Virus record (IMG/VR): IMGVR_UViG_3300036781_000236
Span: 1-64,000 of that record
Direction: 5' to 3' (one strand)
Origin: a virus
DNA: 64,000 nt
Part shown: positions 15,359 to 23,837 of the stretch, one piece after another
Layout of the letters: every line of letters starts with the position of its first letter
How positions within the stretch are numbered: position 1 is the stretch's first letter
Notes under the pieces: generated by a model
What the model was told of the DNA's origin: nothing
Database searches by the model: none
The model's input: the letters and a program-made list of their open reading frames with translations, nothing else
Translations under genes and position numbers: made by a program

Positions 15359-18300
15359 CGGCGTGCGTCCGCCGCGACGAAGTTCGAGTTGTTACCCGTA
15401 GTCACGGTCACCTTCACGGCGGGCTTCGTCAACAGCTTCGTCTGCTTCTGCAACTCAGCAACGATACTGCCGTTCTCTGATGTCAACTCCGGTGCGCCCG
15501 AAGCACCTGTTCCCGTGGTGTCACCGGCCCCTACAGCGCCAGCGCCCTGGCCCGTCTGGAACGTCGAGAGCGACCCGGCGGCAGCGGATGCCGCGGACGC
15601 GAACCCAGCGATCAACGCTGACGCGCTGTTCTGCCCTGCCGTGAACCATGTCGGGTCAAGCCCGAAGTTTTTCATGGCCGAGAGCACGTCAGTGTTGAAG
15701 TCATCGATGCTCTCGCCGCGCGCTTCCAGGCTCGTCTCCAGGTCGTTCAGCTGATCTTGTAGCGCCGTCGCCTGAAGGTCACGGAGGTCCTGGTAGTTCT
15801 GCACGGCTGCGTTGTATTCGTCGTTCAATGCTTGCACCTGGGCGTCATGTGCGTTCTGCGCAGCTGTGGTTTGGATCTGCGCCTGCGTGTCGGCGGCGGT
15901 GCGCTCCAACGCAGCCTGCTTCTGCAACGCATCCAGCTGCTGGCTGTACAGCGCGTCGTTCAGCGCGTCCTGGTCGGACACCTGCTGATCCGCAGCCTGA
16001 GACTGCGCGTCCGCCAACTGGCCCTGCGCGTCCGTGACGGAGTCCTTCAACCCCTGCAACGTGTCCGGGTCGACCATCGCGCTCTTCGCCGCAGCGAGCG
16101 CGTTCTCAGCCCCCAGGAACTCCAGTTCCGCCCGTGCCGCAGCGGGGGTGTTCTTCTGTGCCGCCGCGACCTTCGCCTCCGCGGCGTTCAACGCGTCCGT
16201 GAGCTTCTGGATCGTCGCCTGCGACGGACCCTGCGTGTTCGCCTTGTCCAGATCCGTCTGCGCCTTCGCCAACGCCGACTCCGCGTCCGCGATGTTCTTC
16301 GCGCTCGCAGCGGCATCGGTGGACAGCTGCTTCTGAGCATCCGAAATCTGCTTCGCCAAGTCCGCGGTGTTCTTCGCGTCCTGCATGTTCTGGACGATCT
16401 GCTCCGTCGGCGTCAACGCGGACTGCTGCGCCTGGATCGCCGCCAATGTGGCGTTCAACTGGTCGTCCTGCTGCTGCGTCGCGGTGTTCAACGCGGCCGT
16501 CATCGTGTCGATGTGCTGCTGTGTCTGCCTGTCGAACAGGCTCATGGCGACGCTCGCCATGTTGCTCCAGTCCTGCTCGAACTTCGACTTCAACGCATCC
16601 ATCTCCGTCTGCACAGCCTGCGCCAAGTTCTGCATCGCCGTCTTCGCACGCGCCACCCCAGCCGACGTGACGACCGTCGCGATCTGCGTACGCAACGCAG
16701 CCAACCCCGGAGCCAGTGCCTGCTGCGCGTCCGTGGGGAACTCACCGATCTGCTTCGCCAACTGCGACACCTGCGCCTTGTCCGATGCCACCGCCGTGTC
16801 GATCTTCGTGTCGTTCTTGATGTTCGTCGCGAACGCCTTCAACCTCGCCTGCGCCTTCTCCAAGTCCGCAGGAGAAGCGATGTTCGCGAACAGCTTGTTC
16901 ACCTGCGCCAACCCCGGAGATACCTTCTCCTGCATCACCTCAGGCATCTGCCCAATCGTCTGCGTTAGCGACGCGATCTGCGTCTTAGCCTTTGTCGTCG
17001 CGGTGTCGATCTTCAAGTCGTTCCTGAATGTGTCGCTGATCCCCTTCACTTCCTTCTGGATCTTGTCGCGCCCCCCAGCGGTGCCAGCGTCGATGCTCGC
17101 CATGAGGTCGTCCACCTGGCTCTTGAGCTTCGATCGGGTTGCGGGGTTCGCGATCTGCGACAGTTTGTCGTTCAGGTCGGAGACCTTCGACTCCTCACCC
17201 TTCGAGAACTTGTCGAACGACAGCGCGTCGCTCACCGACGACGAGAACTTCGACACGTCCGACCTGACTTTCGCGGCAGCGTCAGGTCCGAGTCCCTTCG
17301 TGATCTCGCCGAGGATCTGTGCGCCGCGTGCGCGCAGCTTGTCGCCGAGAGCATCCGGGAAGACACCCTTGCTCTTGTCCAGCAGGTCGTTGACGGATTG
17401 GCGCATATCCGCGACGGCGGTGGCGCTCAACCCTCCCGCGCCTCCACCAGTGTCTCCGGACGTGAACTTCGGGATGACGCCTGCCCCGGTCTGCGCTGCT
17501 TTGATCGCCTTCGCGATAGCCGTCGGGTCGAACTTGACACTGTCCTTCGCTGACTTCAACTTCTCGTACTCAGCAAGACCAGCCTTGTACGCTGCGGACT
17601 CGATCAGTGGATGACCTGGTCCGATGATGTTCTGCCCCGACGATGGGTTATAGGGTCTCCCCTTCAGCGCGTCGGCGTAATCGAGATACGATCCCGAACC
17701 TTCCGGGTAAGGATTGCTTCCAACAGTCTTGTCTCCAGCAACGCTGGAGGGGTTTGCGAGCGCAGCGATAATGACGCCCAGAGCGCCTCCCTTCGTCCCG
17801 CTCCCCTTCAACAGTTTGCTAGCGATAGTCCCGCCAATTCCTCCTCCGAGGAGGCTTCCTGTCGATCCTCCTGATCCACCTAGGTTCCCGCCGAGAACAC
17901 CCCCCAACGCGCCTCCTCCTAGAGTCGCGGCTAGCGTAAGCAGGGTTCCGCTAAGCGCGGAAACACCGCCCGCGGAAGCGAGCGCGGTATCGCCGATTGT
18001 CGCAACGGACGCGGCGGCAGCGGCGGACGACTCAGCAGCGACGGTAGCCGTCGTCTCCAACGACGTGTCTAGGACAGCGAGTTCGGCTACGTCACCTGCG
18101 ATCGCGGCCTTCAACGCATCGCGTTTCCAGTACGCGAGCATCAAGCCTCCGAGTACCTCTACCGCATGCCCTGCTCCACCCAAAGCATCGGATAGAAGGT
18201 TGAATGCGTCAGCCCCAGTCTTGACGACTTCTCCGACAACTGACATGACTCCCTCGAAGTCCTGCACGGCTTGCGTCACGTCCCGCTGGATACGTTCCGA

Positions 18301-19572
18301 GTTGCTCGCGTCGGACATCCAATCCGCGAGCTTCTTCGTGTACTCCGTGACCACCGGCAGCAACGCTGTGCCGATCTCGGCTTCCAGGTTGTGGAGATTC
18401 GCTGTGAACCTGGCCTGCTGTACCGTAAGCTCGTCCTGGTCGCGTCCAAAAGAACCTTGCTGGTTCTGGGTCTGCTTCAAAATCAGGTTGTACGCTGCAA
18501 GCGTTTTCTGCTGCGCGGTCAACTGGCCCGTAGAACCCGCCATCGACTTCTGCAAACCCTTCTCCGCCGCGTTCAGCGCCAGCTGTGCGGTGGCTGCCTG
18601 GTAGCTCGACTGCCCGTGCTTCTGCACCGCCACGGAAAGCTTCTCCGTCGCGATACCCACCTGTGTCTGCGCCGATGCGACCTTGGTCATGTCCACGTTC
18701 GACTTCAAGATCCCCGACGACAGCGCCTCAGCCTTCAGCGTCGTGTTGTCGATCACCAAACCGAACTGCTTCAACGACCGCGTGCGTCCCTGCAACCCCG
18801 ACTCCAACGCCGACAACGCTGTGCTCACATCGACCTTCTTGAACGCAGCCATGTCGGCTGCCAACTGCACCATCGACTGGCTCATCTGAGCGGCCTTCTC
18901 GGGAGCCTCACCGACGTTCTCCAGCAACGTCCCGATAGTCCCCGACGCCTCCAACGCCGCGGACTTCGACAACCCCATCGCGTCAGCCGCGGTGGCTGCC
19001 CATGCCTTCATCGCATCTGCGCTCTCCCCGAACACGCTCTCGGTACGCGCGACCTGATCCTCAAGATCGGCGGCCTGCTCAATCGACTTCTTGACTGTCT
19101 CCACGATGGCCGACCCAGCGACGAACGCACCACCACCGAACAACAACGCGGCCCCGAACTCCTTGAACGCCCCTGTCCCAGCAATGGCACCACGTGTGAA
19201 CCCACCGAGGCCGTCCTCTGCCTTCTTGGCTTCCTCACGGAACGTCGAAATCTTGCTGCCGCCCTCGCTCACGGAGACACCAAGGTTTCTCGCCGAAGCA
19301 GCAGCGAGTTCGTTCGCGGCTTTCTCCTCTGCCGACCCGCGCACCGCCTGCGCCGCAAGCTGCTTGTACGCCTCCATCGTCTCCTGCAACGCAGCGCGTT
19401 CCTTCGTCTTCGACTGGACCGCACGCGACGCTTCCTCCTGGATCGTGCGGCCAGTCGCTGTGGCCGCACGATCCACCTCCTGAAGGTTCTCCTTCGTCCC
19501 GGTGAGCGTCGCCTCCTTGAATCCGGAGAAGTCCGCTCGAATCCGTACATAGGCTTCGCCAACGGCACTCAC
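15355..19572 (-). CDS. Tail tape measure protein
   Basis: 1405 aa. Sets tail length and is ejected with DNA. Begins AYVRIRADFSGF, the usual tape measure opening; Ala/Gln/Lys/Asp-rich helices and coiled coils fill most of the length, with a Gly/Ala-rich hydrophobic central block (residues about 520-610, likely membrane-inserting). A tape of this size predicts a tail of roughly 200 nm by the usual 1.5 angstrom per residue rule. It lies just after the frameshifted chaperone genes, as expected. Confidence 0.92.
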   Translation of the reverse strand: MSAVGEAYVRIRADFSGFKEATLTGTKENLQEVDRAATATGRTIQEEASRAVQSKTKERAALQETMEAYKQLAAQAVRGSAEEKAANELAAASARNLGVSVSEGGSKISTFREEAKKAEDGLGGFTRGAIAGTGAFKEFGAALLFGGGAFVAGSAIVETVKKSIEQAADLEDQVARTESVFGESADAMKAWAATAADAMGLSKSAALEASGTIGTLLENVGEAPEKAAQMSQSMVQLAADMAAFKKVDVSTALSALESGLQGRTRSLKQFGLVIDNTTLKAEALSSGILKSNVDMTKVASAQTQVGIATEKLSVAVQKHGQSSYQAATAQLALNAAEKGLQKSMAGSTGQLTAQQKTLAAYNLILKQTQNQQGSFGRDQDELTVQQARFTANLHNLEAEIGTALLPVVTEYTKKLADWMSDASNSERIQRDVTQAVQDFEGVMSVVGEVVKTGADAFNLLSDALGGAGHAVEVLGGLMLAYWKRDALKAAIAGDVAELAVLDTSLETTATVAAESSAAAAASVATIGDTALASAGGVSALSGTLLTLAATLGGGALGGVLGGNLGGSGGSTGSLLGGGIGGTIASKLLKGSGTKGGALGVIIAALANPSSVAGDKTVGSNPYPEGSGSYLDYADALKGRPYNPSSGQNIIGPGHPLIESAAYKAGLAEYEKLKSAKDSVKFDPTAIAKAIKAAQTGAGVIPKFTSGDTGGGAGGLSATAVADMRQSVNDLLDKSKGVFPDALGDKLRARGAQILGEITKGLGPDAAAKVRSDVSKFSSSVSDALSFDKFSKGEESKVSDLNDKLSQIANPATRSKLKSQVDDLMASIDAGTAGGRDKIQKEVKGISDTFRNDLKIDTATTKAKTQIASLTQTIGQMPEVMQEKVSPGLAQVNKLFANIASPADLEKAQARLKAFATNIKNDTKIDTAVASDKAQVSQLAKQIGEFPTDAQQALAPGLAALRTQIATVVTSAGVARAKTAMQNLAQAVQTEMDALKSKFEQDWSNMASVAMSLFDRQTQQHIDTMTAALNTATQQQDDQLNATLAAIQAQQSALTPTEQIVQNMQDAKNTADLAKQISDAQKQLSTDAAASAKNIADAESALAKAQTDLDKANTQGPSQATIQKLTDALNAAEAKVAAAQKNTPAAARAELEFLGAENALAAAKSAMVDPDTLQGLKDSVTDAQGQLADAQSQAADQQVSDQDALNDALYSQQLDALQKQAALERTAADTQAQIQTTAAQNAHDAQVQALNDEYNAAVQNYQDLRDLQATALQDQLNDLETSLEARGESIDDFNTDVLSAMKNFGLDPTWFTAGQNSASALIAGFASAASAAAGSLSTFQTGQGAGAVGAGDTTGTGASGAPELTSENGSIVAELQKQTKLLTKPAVKVTVTTGNNSNFVAADARR

Positions 19573-19574
19573 GG

Positions 19575-20260
19575 CTAGAACGACCCTCCCGTGCCGACCC
19601 GTGGGTCAGTGCCGCCCTGCACAGCCACGCCGGGGCGCTGGCGTGCCCCAGGACGCGGCGGACGCTCACCCGCACGCACAATCCCCGCCGGGGGCGCACC
19701 GCCCATCAGGCGACGCAGCTTGTCCTGCTCACGTGCCTGCTTCGGCGAAGCCTTGCCCTCAAGGATCGCGTCGATCTCCGCGACCCCATCAGAGTCACGG
19801 TTCTCAACCAGCACCGCGTACGCCACGTTGCACAAGCTCCGCAAATCGAGCCTGTCTACGCTCGCGCCTTGGAGGCAGAGCCTGCCGTCGAGCGTGTTGA
19901 AGTTCGCCGACGCCCAGTAGTAGAGGGCGACGGCGGCACGGTAGGGCGCGCGGTGTTCTCACCGATCAGCCACCACATCGCCTCGATCAGATCGATGAGA
20001 CCAACAGCATCGTCGCGCTGCTCGCGCACCTTGCGGTACTTCGCGTGAGCGCCACCGACAGGGTCGATCAGTTCCAGCATGATCGTGTCGATGTTCTCCA
20101 AGGTCTGCTTCGGACCCGTCTCTCCGGACAGTTCGTCGGCTTCCGCGATCACGTCGGGCGACACGGACTGGCGCATCTTGAACTTCTCCCCGCCGAGCTT
20201 GAACTCGACAGGCTTCTTGTGGCGCAAACGCTCGTGGCGTTCCGCATCGAAATCACGCAT
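19575..20260 (-). CDS. Tail assembly chaperone, -1 frameshift product
   Basis: The 0-frame ORF (19856-20260) and the downstream ORF, which ends at 19575, lie in frames related by -1. The -1 frame is open only after a TGA at 19959-19961, so the shift must happen downstream of that point, near codons for ENTARP. The joined reading (APYRAAVALYYWASAN then LDLRSLCNVAYAVL) is continuous and gene-like. Such G/GT fusions chaperone the tape measure protein. The slippery site is not a classical heptamer. Confidence 0.75.
19856..20260 (-). CDS. Tail assembly chaperone, 0-frame product
   Basis: 134 aa. N-terminal part (FKLGGEKFKMRQSVSPDVIA) is typical of tail assembly chaperones. Without frameshift the product ends with a low-complexity Ser/Thr/Arg tail (STTGRRRTSTRSTAG), a sign that the last 40 residues are out of the natural frame. 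ATG preceded by GAAAGGACAG. Confidence 0.8.
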   Translation of the reverse strand: MRDFDAERHERLRHKKPVEFKLGGEKFKMRQSVSPDVIAEADELSGETGPKQTLENIDTIMLELIDPVGGAHAKYRKVREQRDDAVGLIDLIEAMWWLIGENTARPTVPPSPSTTGRRRTSTRSTAGSASKARA

Positions 20261-20287
20261 ACGTACTGTCCTTTCGGTTCGGGAACA

Positions 20288-20623
20288 TCATGTGTTAGCC
20301 GCGCTGAGAGCGGGCCTGAGATATGGGTAGGCAGGAGCGCGACCAACGACACGTCCGCCACGCACGACGTTATGACCTTCCTCAACGTAAATGGCGTAGG
20401 TCACGTTCGATCCGATGTCTACGTATGGTGAGGTTGAATCCTCACCCTCCTGCCACGTAATAGACTGACGCAACCGACCCGTTTTCACGTTCGGGCCAGG
20501 ACGGCCGGTGGCGTACTGCTTTGCCGCTGTCTCCACACGGATCGCGCGCATCCGTAGGTCAGCCATGATCGGCCCCTTCACCAACTCCCGGAAGCCTGCT
20601 TCATCCCACGACACATCCATCAC
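20288..20623 (-). CDS. Head-tail connector, HK97 gp10-like
   Basis: 111 aa. VKTGRLRQSITW and the closing PYLRPALSAA match the pattern of gp10-type neck proteins. Position upstream of the tail chaperones fits. Start GTG 20623 or ATG 20620. Confidence 0.75.
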   Translation of the reverse strand: MMDVSWDEAGFRELVKGPIMADLRMRAIRVETAAKQYATGRPGPNVKTGRLRQSITWQEGEDSTSPYVDIGSNVTYAIYVEEGHNVVRGGRVVGRAPAYPYLRPALSAANT

Positions 20624-21165
20624 GATCCTCCCGTCTCTGGGTACGCCGGGATCTCGACACGGAACTGGAGTTGGAAGCCGCCGATGCCGCCCTGCGTCAG
20701 CACGCTAATGGCGGGGTCGAAGAACATGGCACGTGTCTTCGCAGGCGGGAACAGCAAGCCATTGCGCTTCAGGTAGGCAAGATGGTTCCAGATCGCCCAC
20801 ACGTCGTCATCGACAGTCTTCGCGGCGGCGCTCATCGCAGCCGGGGTCGGTAGCTTCACGCCCTGCCCACCAACGACCGGGACACACCGCAACGTCGTGA
20901 CGGTGAACTGCACCAAGCGGAGCGCGATGTTCATTCCCTCCCGTGCCCCAGGCTGCAAAGGGGGCTGCAACGGCGCGGTATCCGCCAACGCCGCCGCACC
21001 GACATGACAAGTGAGCTGAGCGCAGTCCCAAACGGGCAGGCCAGGGCTGACGTAGAAACGAGGCTGCGCCCCCGCGTCCGTCGAAGCGACAGCCTCATGC
21101 GCAGCAGCAAGCAACTCTTCAGCCGCCGCGTACAGGTCACCGGGTCCCGTGCCCACCTCAACCAC
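20620..21165 (-). CDS. Head-tail joining / tail terminator-type protein
   Basis: 181 aa, overlapping both neighbours. Contains CAQLTCHVGAAALADT and ends IPAYPETGGS. Position between connector genes suggests a tail completion protein; no specific motif supports it. Confidence 0.6.
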   Translation of the reverse strand: MVEVGTGPGDLYAAAEELLAAAHEAVASTDAGAQPRFYVSPGLPVWDCAQLTCHVGAAALADTAPLQPPLQPGAREGMNIALRLVQFTVTTLRCVPVVGGQGVKLPTPAAMSAAAKTVDDDVWAIWNHLAYLKRNGLLFPPAKTRAMFFDPAISVLTQGGIGGFQLQFRVEIPAYPETGGS

Positions 21166-21478
21166 AGTGGGCCTCCGCGACTAGTCGCGGTCGAGGTTTC
21201 GCGCGACCAGGTGGTGCGACAGCACGCGCACGAACCACCGGCCGCGCCGACGCACGAGCAGCCACCGTGCTCACCTGCGGCTGCACCGTCACCGGACGTG
21301 CGCGACGCGACACATGCGCCAGAGAAAGCCGCCTGCGGGCCTTCGAGTCACGGCACGCAGCCAACGCATCTCGCGTCAACGCACGCGCGTTCAGGCCACG
21401 ATGCGAAGGACTGCCAGTGCAGAACCACGCACGGAGATACGCACCTGCCGCCTCACCTGTGATCGTGTGGTCTTCCAC
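21158..21478 (-). CDS. Hypothetical basic protein, 106 aa
   Basis: Arg/Ala-rich, GTG start, overlaps the next gene by 8 nt. First gene after the ncRNA terminator. Could be a small connector protein; composition alone makes it uncertain. Confidence 0.45.
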   Translation of the reverse strand: MEDHTITGEAAGAYLRAWFCTGSPSHRGLNARALTRDALAACRDSKARRRLSLAHVSRRARPVTVQPQVSTVAARASARPVVRARAVAPPGRAKPRPRLVAEAHCG

Positions 21479-21519
21479 CGACCCGTAGCCTACACCGCCA
21501 CACGGTCAGCGTCCCCTTA

Positions 21520-21829
21520 AAAACAAATCTCCCCGTGAGGGGAGATAAGTTTTCGAGAGACACGATTGCCTACGTGCAAGACCTAGACCCTGGCTTCGTC
21601 AATGAGCGCTTGGTCGGTCTGCCTACCTCTCGGGGGAAACCTCCCCTCCGCCGGATGGTGTCCGCTGGTCACGGCCCAAGGATCGTGGCGAGCAGCTTGC
21701 TATCGCTGCCTCCGCGCATCCCTTCACTCCCTGCTCGGTAGCACCTTCCCTCTCCCCACCAACGGGTCAGCCGGTGGGCGTTGGGTCAGTCACTCTCTGC
21801 CTGACCCGGAGAGCGACCCCGAATCCGAC
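21520..21829 (-). ncRNA. Candidate structured phage ncRNA, about 310 nt
   Basis: A consensus promoter (21836-21864) points left into 300 bp without a convincing ORF on either strand and ends at a strong intrinsic terminator (21527-21546).  The transcript would contain several strong helices: GGGTCAG/CTGACCC, CCCACC/GGTGGG, GCAGC/GCTGC and GGGGA/TCCCC. It lies beside the tRNA array. No tmRNA tag or tRNA-like ends, no RNase P P4 core and no SRP core were found, so it belongs to no class I recognise. Confidence 0.6.
21527..21546 (-). terminator. Intrinsic terminator of the ncRNA unit
   Basis: Stem ATCTCCCC/GGGGAGAT with a 4-nt loop, followed on the minus strand by TTGTTTTTAAG. The best rho-independent terminator in the window. 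Confidence 0.85.
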
Positions 21830-21835
21830 TCAGCA

Positions 21836-21864
21836 ACCATATAGCGGTATGTCAGGCTTGTCAA
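21836..21864 (-). promoter_or_regulatory. Consensus leftward promoter
   Basis: TTGACA (21859-21864), exactly 17 bp, TATGGT (21836-21841). Overlaps the 3' end of the Cys-rich gene and reads into the candidate ncRNA. Confidence 0.85.
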
Positions 21865-22067
21865 GCCGTGGCGTGTACACGGTCACGGAACGCACCTCGC
21901 GACTCGCTCATCGGCAGCGGGCGAGGAACGACTGGGAGCCTGTAAGGACGAGGACGACCCCATCCCCAAGGCTGCACCCACGGGTACACGGACGGCACGG
22001 GGATCACGCCCATACCTCCGCACGTCGGACACGTCCGGCAGCAACAACCGCACCCGACGATCATCAT
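21861..22067 (-). CDS. Cys-rich zinc-ribbon-like protein, 68 aa
   Basis: CGCCCRTCPTCGGMG near the N-terminus is a likely zinc-binding knuckle; the rest is Pro/Arg-rich. ATGA overlap with the vWA gene suggests they act together. Confidence 0.6.
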   Translation of the reverse strand: MMIVGCGCCCRTCPTCGGMGVIPVPSVYPWVQPWGWGRPRPYRLPVVPRPLPMSESRGAFRDRVHATA

Positions 22068-22807
22068 CGGTTCGTCAGGTGGTCGAGGAGTCCCGACTCG
22101 GTCGGCTTCACAGCCTCACCTGCGACACCCATGACCGCTGCGCCAGCGTCGCCCATCACGTCAACAGACGACATTGATACGGACGACCTCAGGGTGCTTG
22201 TTGCCATGCTCACCGATGCCATCGTCCGAGCCACGCTGTCGCTGCTCGCGGCCATGAAGTAGCCGTTCTGGCCGGAGTACCCGACATTCGCCATCGTCCC
22301 GACGTACTCGCTGGACTGGCCGAGACCGAGGTACACGAACGTCCAGTTCCCCTTCGCCTCGTACTCCCGCACCAGCGCAGCCAGTGACTCGGCGGTGTAG
22401 TCCGTGGACATGTTCTCCGCGCCATCCGTCATGGTCACGACAAGCACCTTCGAGTCCTGCTTCCCCTCACGGGCGACGCGCGCTTCCAGATCCTTCACCG
22501 TGAACGCGATGGCGTCATACAGCGCTGTGCCACCACCAATCCGGTACGTCTTCCCGGTCAACTGCTCGACCTCAGCGAGCGGCGCACCGACGTACACCTG
22601 CTCGAACTCCGTGTCGAACAGCGTCAGCGACAACAGCGTGTCGCCGTCCTGCTCCCGCAGGTCGTTCACGTACTCGTTGAACCCGTCGATCACGGACCCC
22701 GCGAGGTGGCCCATCGAGCCAGACTTGTCGAGGATCATCGCGACCGCGAGATCCGTCGATGCCTTCTTCTTGCGCCGAGGCTTCGCAGGCGCGCTCGTGC
22801 TACTCAT
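22064..22807 (-). CDS. von Willebrand factor A domain protein
   Basis: 247 aa. Complete MIDAS metal site: DKSGSM (DxSxS) near residue 30, GGTALYDAI (Thr) near 93 and TMTDGAEN (Asp) near 130. The lysine-rich N-terminus (PRRKKKAS) may bind nucleic acid or membrane. vWA proteins bind partners through a metal; a role in DNA, capsid or chaperone (MoxR-type AAA+) complexes is possible, and an AAA+ gene occurs at 37824-39929. ATG at 22807 overlaps the XRE gene's stop. Confidence 0.8.
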   Translation of the reverse strand: MSSTSAPAKPRRKKKASTDLAVAMILDKSGSMGHLAGSVIDGFNEYVNDLREQDGDTLLSLTLFDTEFEQVYVGAPLAEVEQLTGKTYRIGGGTALYDAIAFTVKDLEARVAREGKQDSKVLVVTMTDGAENMSTDYTAESLAALVREYEAKGNWTFVYLGLGQSSEYVGTMANVGYSGQNGYFMAASSDSVARTMASVSMATSTLRSSVSMSSVDVMGDAGAAVMGVAGEAVKPTESGLLDHLTNR

Positions 22808-23084
22808 CGGTTGGTACCTCACCTTCGGTTGTGGTTCGGGACGCGAACGACGCCACAGCCTGTGTGAGCGATTCCAACCTGTCCGTAGATACTGGACGCG
22901 TGTTCGCTTCGATCTGGCACAAGTACGCAGGGCTGATGCCCGCAGCAGCAGCCACAGAGTTCTGACTCGCGCCAACCGCGAGGCGCGCGTTGCGTATCAC
23001 GCTGCCGGATGTGCTCTCTAGCCGTTCCAGCTTTTTGCGCTGCGCGGCCAGATCGAGGAGTTCAAGCAGAGGGCGTTCGTTCAT
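22800..23084 (-). CDS. XRE-family HTH regulator
   Basis: 94 aa. Residues 29-75 form a Cro/C1-type helix-turn-helix (IRNARLAVGASQNSVAAAAG then ISPAYLCQIEANTR). The promoter and an inverted repeat overlap its start, so it probably represses itself. Candidate immunity or lysogeny regulator, though no integrase is seen. Coupled to the vWA gene. Confidence 0.8.
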   Translation of the reverse strand: MNERPLLELLDLAAQRKKLERLESTSGSVIRNARLAVGASQNSVAAAAGISPAYLCQIEANTRPVSTDRLESLTQAVASFASRTTTEGEVPTDE

Positions 23085-23121
23085 TTAGCGAAATGCTAAA
23101 GCAGACGGCCCTGCGTGTCAA
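23084..23121 (-). promoter_or_regulatory. Promoter with overlapping operator, leaderless start
   Basis: TTGACA (23116-23121), 17 bp, TAGCAT (23093-23098). The inverted repeat TTTAGC-N5-GCTAAA (23084-23100) covers the -10 box. The ATG begins 8 nt after the -10, so the mRNA has little or no leader. Confidence 0.8.
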
Positions 23122-23126
23122 GTTAG

Positions 23127-23199
23127 TCGGGGTGACAGGGTTCGAACCTGCGACCTCTTCGTCCCAAACGAAGCGCGCTACCAACTGCGCCACACCCCG
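23127..23199 (-). tRNA. tRNA-Pro(UGG)
   Basis: Full cloverleaf: acceptor CGGGGTG/CACCCCG, anticodon loop TTTGGGA, T arm GCAGG-TTCGAAC-CCTGT. CCA not encoded. Confidence 0.93.
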
Positions 23200-23203
23200 A
23201 AGG

Positions 23204-23274
23204 CTGCGGGAGAAGGACTCGAACCCTCACAACCTGATCCAAAGTCAGGCGTCCTGCCGTTAGACGATCCCGCA
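23204..23274 (-). tRNA. tRNA-Gln(UUG)
   Basis: Acceptor TGCGGGA/TCCCGCA, anticodon stem CCTGA/TCAGG with loop CTTTGGA, T loop TTCGAGT. Confidence 0.92.
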
Positions 23275-23279
23275 ACGTG

Positions 23280-23702
23280 TTACGGCAGCCGGGCGGGCTG
23301 CTGGAACACTGGCGGTTGCTGATGCTCGGACACTGCGCGAAGTTTAGCACGGCGCTCTCGCTTGTAGCATCTCATGTATTCGTTCTTCTTTTCTCTACAC
23401 AACTTACACTTGCAATATCTTTTCCCTGTCAATCCACCACCATGTGGCACCGATTTCTCAAGCGAAGTTTTCTTCTTGTGACAACACTGACATAGAAGTT
23501 GGCATTTATGTAGTTCGTCAACGAATCTTTTATCTGAAAAACTCGTTCCTTTACCAATCGTAAAGGATTTTGTTGATGGATCGATATGATCGAACTCTAG
23601 ATTTTCTACCGACCCACATCGAACACACTTTCCTCCCATGTGTTCGATGGCAGCAGCACGGCGCGCGTGATACCTGTTGAGCATGTAGGACGCCATGTCC
23701 AT
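23280..23702 (-). CDS. HNH homing endonuclease inside the tRNA array
   Basis: 140 aa. HNH core: GGKCVRCG, NLEFDHIDPS and CQLLCQCCHKKK, two Cys pairs holding zinc and the DH catalytic step. Lower GC than the surroundings. It sits between tRNA-Gln and tRNA-Glu and begins 21 nt after a sequence that looks like the 5' half of another tRNA. Confidence 0.85.
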   Translation of the reverse strand: MDMASYMLNRYHARRAAAIEHMGGKCVRCGSVENLEFDHIDPSTKSFTIGKGTSFSDKRFVDELHKCQLLCQCCHKKKTSLEKSVPHGGGLTGKRYCKCKLCREKKNEYMRCYKRERRAKLRAVSEHQQPPVFQQPARLP

Positions 23703-23723
23703 GACCCAAGTATATCTGGGAAA

Positions 23724-23754
23724 GGAGCATGCGCTGCCACTACGCTACGGCTCC
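23724..23754 (-). pseudogene. Possible 5' fragment of a tRNA
   Basis: GGAGCCG-TA followed by GCGTAGTGGCAGCGC, a good acceptor strand plus D arm (4-bp stem, A14, GG), then TGCTC as anticodon stem. It lies 4 nt after tRNA-Glu, in register with the array. No matching 3' half with a T arm was found. Confidence 0.4.
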
Positions 23755-23758
23755 GAGG

Positions 23759-23831
23759 TGCCCCGTCACGGATTCGAACCGTGGTGACCGGCTTGAAGGG
23801 CCAGCGTCCTTGACCGCTAGACGAACGGGGC
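23759..23831 (-). tRNA. tRNA-Glu(UUC)
   Basis: Acceptor GCCCCGT/ACGGGGC, anticodon arm CTGGC-CCTTCAA-GCCGG, T loop TTCGAAT. Confidence 0.93.
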
Positions 23832-23837
23832 AAGCAG

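Noticed and set aside
21520-21829. tmRNA
   Set aside because: No tRNA-like ends, no T arm and no tag reading ending in Ala-Ala-stop.
22808-22975. N-terminal extension of the vWA protein
   Set aside because: It overlaps the XRE regulator gene in another frame; the ATG at 22807 gives the usual short overlap.
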